A stretch of 32,846 bases of DNA from Candidatus Neomicrothrix sp. UBA2110 (lineage in GTDB: Bacteria > Actinomycetota > Acidimicrobiia > Acidimicrobiales > Poriferisodalaceae): contig DCYM01000160.1 in assembly GCA_002331465.1 (NCBI GenBank), forward strand, positions 1-32,846, written 5' to 3'. This document shows, in pieces, positions 30,830-32,846 of the stretch; the stretch's first letter is position 1, and each line of letters starts with the position of its first letter. The notes beneath the pieces were generated by a model. The model saw only the letters and a program-made list of their open reading frames with translations, was not told where the DNA came from and did not search any database. The translations under genes were made by a program, and so were the position numbers.

Positions 30830-32572
30830 TCAGGTCACGGGCGGCAAAAGCCTGAGACCGAGTTCGTCTAGCTGTTTAGCGTCAATCGGGGTCGGCGCTT
30901 CGGTCAAAGGATCCGTACCTGATTGACTCTTTGGAAAGGCAATAACCTCGCGAATGTTTTCTTCGCCCACCAAAAGCGCTACGAGCCGGTCAATTCCAAA
31001 AGCGAAACCGGCATGTGGGGGTGCTCCGTAGCGAAAAGCGTCCATAAGGAACCCAAATTTCCTTTGGGATTCATCCTCCTTGATCCCGAGCAGATCAAAT
31101 ATTTGCTGTTGGATGTCTCTTCGGTGAATACGAACGCTGCCAGAACCTAATTCCCAGCCATTCAACACAAGGTCGTATGCCTGTGACCGGACATCAAGCA
31201 GCACTGAGGGATCTTCGTCCGCTGTTTCTAATAGTTCAAGATCGTCTGGGTGCGGCATGGTGAACGGATGGTGGGCTGGGACGGGGTTGCCAGCATCGTC
31301 GATGTCTTCGAAGAGCGGAAAGTCGATTACCCAGAGGAAGTGAAGACCTCCCTCATTTACCGGAGGTTTGCCTAGCTCCAGCCGAAGTAACCCGAGCACA
31401 TGGACGGCGCGTTTCCAATCATCAGCGATGAGATAGCAGATGTCGCCCTCCACCGCTTCGAGCTTCTCGAGGAGGTCAGCTATCTCAGTTTCACTCATGA
31501 ACTTCGCGACCGGTGAAGTTACCTCCCCTGAAGCCCCAACCTTGATCCAAACCAGGCCTTTGGCGCCCCAAGTCTTAGCTTTGTCAGTCAATTGATCCAG
31601 TTGGTTGCGACCGATGTCGCTGCCGCCTTCGACTTTTATCCCCCTAATGCACGGGGCTTTGAATGCGTTGAAGTCTGTTTCAGAAAAGACATCGGTCACA
31701 TCAACCAATTCGAGACCAAATCGAGTATCGGGCTTGTCTGACCCGTACCGGTTCATCGCCTCTAGCCACGAGATTTCTGGGATATCTTTGGGCTTTTGTC
31801 CAGTTATGGCTTCGGTAGCTTCACCCACAGCCTGAGAGACGACACGTCTCACGTCTGGGCCTTCGACGAAGCTCATCTCCATATCCAGCTGACTGAATTC
31901 AAATTGTCTGTCGGCCCGAAGATCCTCGTCTCTCATGCATCGCGCTATTTGGTAATAGCGATCTATTCCTCCCACCATGCAAAGTTGTTTGAATAGTTGC
32001 GGGCTTTGCGGAAGGGCATAAAAACTGCCGGGATTCAGCCGGCTGGGGACAACAAAATCGCGGGCTCCTTCGGGCGTGGAAGCTATGAGCATAGGGGTCT
32101 CTACTTCAACGAACTCTTGTGCGTCCATAGCTCTTCGAATAGCCGAATTCACTAAGGCCCGGCTTCTGATATTTCGTTGCATCCGATCAGTGCGCAGATC
32201 CAAGTATCGATGCCGAATTCGAATGGTTTCGTCTACTTCTACCCGACCGCTGAGCTGAAAGGGAGTGGGGTCAGCTTGTGACAGGACCTCAACGGTGGCT
32301 TCGCCGATTTCTATTGCACCAGTTGCAAGTTCATCGTTAACGGTTTCGGGCGGCCGTTCGCGCACGGTTCCGGTCACTGCAAGCACGTATTCGCTTCGAA
32401 TATCGTGCGCGTGATCAACGACGCATTGGACGATTCCTGTGCGATCTCGTAAGTCCACGAATGCGAGATATTCGCCGTGTTCTCGCCGCTTCGAAACCCA
32501 ACCGCAGACGGTTACTGTCCGTCCGATGTCATCGGAGGAAAGTCGTCCGCAGTAGTCAGTTCTCATTGCCAT
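30830..32572 (-). CDS. aspS: Aspartate-tRNA ligase, bacterial type
   Basis: 580 residues. Domains in order: OB-fold anticodon-binding domain (1-105, CGWVSKRREHGEYLAFVDLRDR region), class II catalytic core with motif 2 RDEDLRADRQFEFSQLD, the bacterial GAD insert (about 290-410), and motif 3 GFAFGIDRLVALL near the end. His32 in the RREHG loop corresponds to the His of non-discriminating enzymes (Leu in discriminating ones such as E. coli), so it may also make Asp-tRNA-Asn. ATG with GAGG about 7 nt upstream; 28 nt after hisS. Confidence 0.97.
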   Translation of the reverse strand: MAMRTDYCGRLSSDDIGRTVTVCGWVSKRREHGEYLAFVDLRDRTGIVQCVVDHAHDIRSEYVLAVTGTVRERPPETVNDELATGAIEIGEATVEVLSQADPTPFQLSGRVEVDETIRIRHRYLDLRTDRMQRNIRSRALVNSAIRRAMDAQEFVEVETPMLIASTPEGARDFVVPSRLNPGSFYALPQSPQLFKQLCMVGGIDRYYQIARCMRDEDLRADRQFEFSQLDMEMSFVEGPDVRRVVSQAVGEATEAITGQKPKDIPEISWLEAMNRYGSDKPDTRFGLELVDVTDVFSETDFNAFKAPCIRGIKVEGGSDIGRNQLDQLTDKAKTWGAKGLVWIKVGASGEVTSPVAKFMSETEIADLLEKLEAVEGDICYLIADDWKRAVHVLGLLRLELGKPPVNEGGLHFLWVIDFPLFEDIDDAGNPVPAHHPFTMPHPDDLELLETADEDPSVLLDVRSQAYDLVLNGWELGSGSVRIHRRDIQQQIFDLLGIKEDESQRKFGFLMDAFRYGAPPHAGFAFGIDRLVALLVGEENIREVIAFPKSQSGTDPLTEAPTPIDAKQLDELGLRLLPPVT

Positions 32573-32600
32573 GGTCTACCTCGCGAGCTTTAGCTCGTGA

Positions 32601-32846
32601 TCAGGAGTCAAGCCCAAGGAGGCGCTCGACCTCTCTTAAGATTTCGTCGCGCGGAACAATCGTCTGTGCAGCTTCTTCGTCACGCAGCATTCGTATTGCC
32701 ACGGTCTGATCAGCTAATTCCTGCTCCCCAATTATTAGGGCAATCTCAGCACCGGACCGGTCGGCGCTGCGCATTTGACTTCGCATGGAGCGACCATCAA
32801 ATGCTCGGTCGGCCACTATCCCGAGATTTCGTAGTTGATGAGTGAG
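32601..32846 (-). CDS. hisS: Histidine-tRNA ligase, C-terminal part only
   Basis: Partial gene: the frame is open to the right edge of the window and the start lies outside. The 81 visible residues are the end of the HisRS anticodon-binding domain: LRNLGIVADRAFDGRS, then SQMRSADRSGAEIALIIGE and VPRDEILREVERLL. The hisS-aspS order is common in bacteria. A Met at 32816 is internal, not a start. Confidence 0.93.
   Translation of the reverse strand, partial: LTHQLRNLGIVADRAFDGRSMRSQMRSADRSGAEIALIIGEQELADQTVAIRMLRDEEAAQTIVPRDEILREVERLLGLDS

Noticed and set aside
30501..30926. 141-residue plus-strand frame over the rarA start and aspS end
   Set aside because: Antisense shadow of the Walker A/B region of rarA; Arg/Ser-rich with no family likeness.
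1..32846. Mobile element, prophage, CRISPR array, tRNA or rRNA gene
   Set aside because: No transposase, integrase, regularly spaced repeats or recognisable tRNA/rRNA sequence was seen; the gaps are too small to hold such elements.

Overview
The window looks like a housekeeping segment of an actinobacterial (Actinomycetota) chromosome with moderate GC (low-to-mid 50s % by eye). The actinobacterial signs are an mIHF-type nucleoid protein gene between pyrF and gmk, a PriA without a Walker A motif, a CoaBC with the PAMHTEMW variant, and a DUF948-type plus a DUF6167-like small membrane protein gene between rarA and alaS. The moderate GC and the mix of Streptomyces-like and unusual features suggest an Acidimicrobiia-like lineage, but that placement is inference.

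Layout. Bases 1-1877 hold two plus-strand genes: the 3' part of an amidase and an AHL-lactonase-like metallo-beta-lactamase-fold hydrolase. They converge on a minus-strand block that fills the rest of the window. Read in its own direction (right to left) the block runs: hisS (cut by the window edge), aspS, rarA, DUF948 protein, small membrane protein, alaS, ruvX, mltG, aroE, aroB, aroQ, M24 peptidase, efp, nusB, then pyrR, pyrB, carA, carB, pyrD, pyrF, mihF, gmk, rpoZ, coaBC, metK, priA, def, fmt, rsmB, a YfcE-like phosphoesterase, an amidohydrolase and a GNAT acetyltransferase. Many junctions are 1-14 nt overlaps (ATGA/GTGA), so translation is probably coupled over long stretches. No gap reaches 300 bases.

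Functions. The right part serves translation and maintenance: two complete tRNA synthetases and part of a third, RarA, RuvX and the septal/peptidoglycan enzyme MltG. The middle makes shikimate intermediates (aroE, aroB, aroQ), followed by EF-P and NusB. A new transcription unit probably starts before pyrR. Its leader carries a good match to the PyrR-binding RNA hairpin directly against the Shine-Dalgarno sequence. It makes UMP precursors (PyrB, CarAB, PyrD, PyrF) and continues into nucleotide, cofactor and translation-initiation genes (Gmk, RpoZ, CoaBC, MetK, PriA, Def, Fmt, RsmB).

Most notable: the PyrR hairpin plus a 20-bp palindrome at the start of pyrR; a class 1B PyrD with no pyrK and a pyr cluster with no pyrC; aroC and aroK absent between aroE and aroB; a PriA with only half of the usual zinc cysteines; and an RsmB with a shortened middle segment. 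I found no mobile element, CRISPR array, tRNA or rRNA gene, and no clear novel defence or biosynthetic system.
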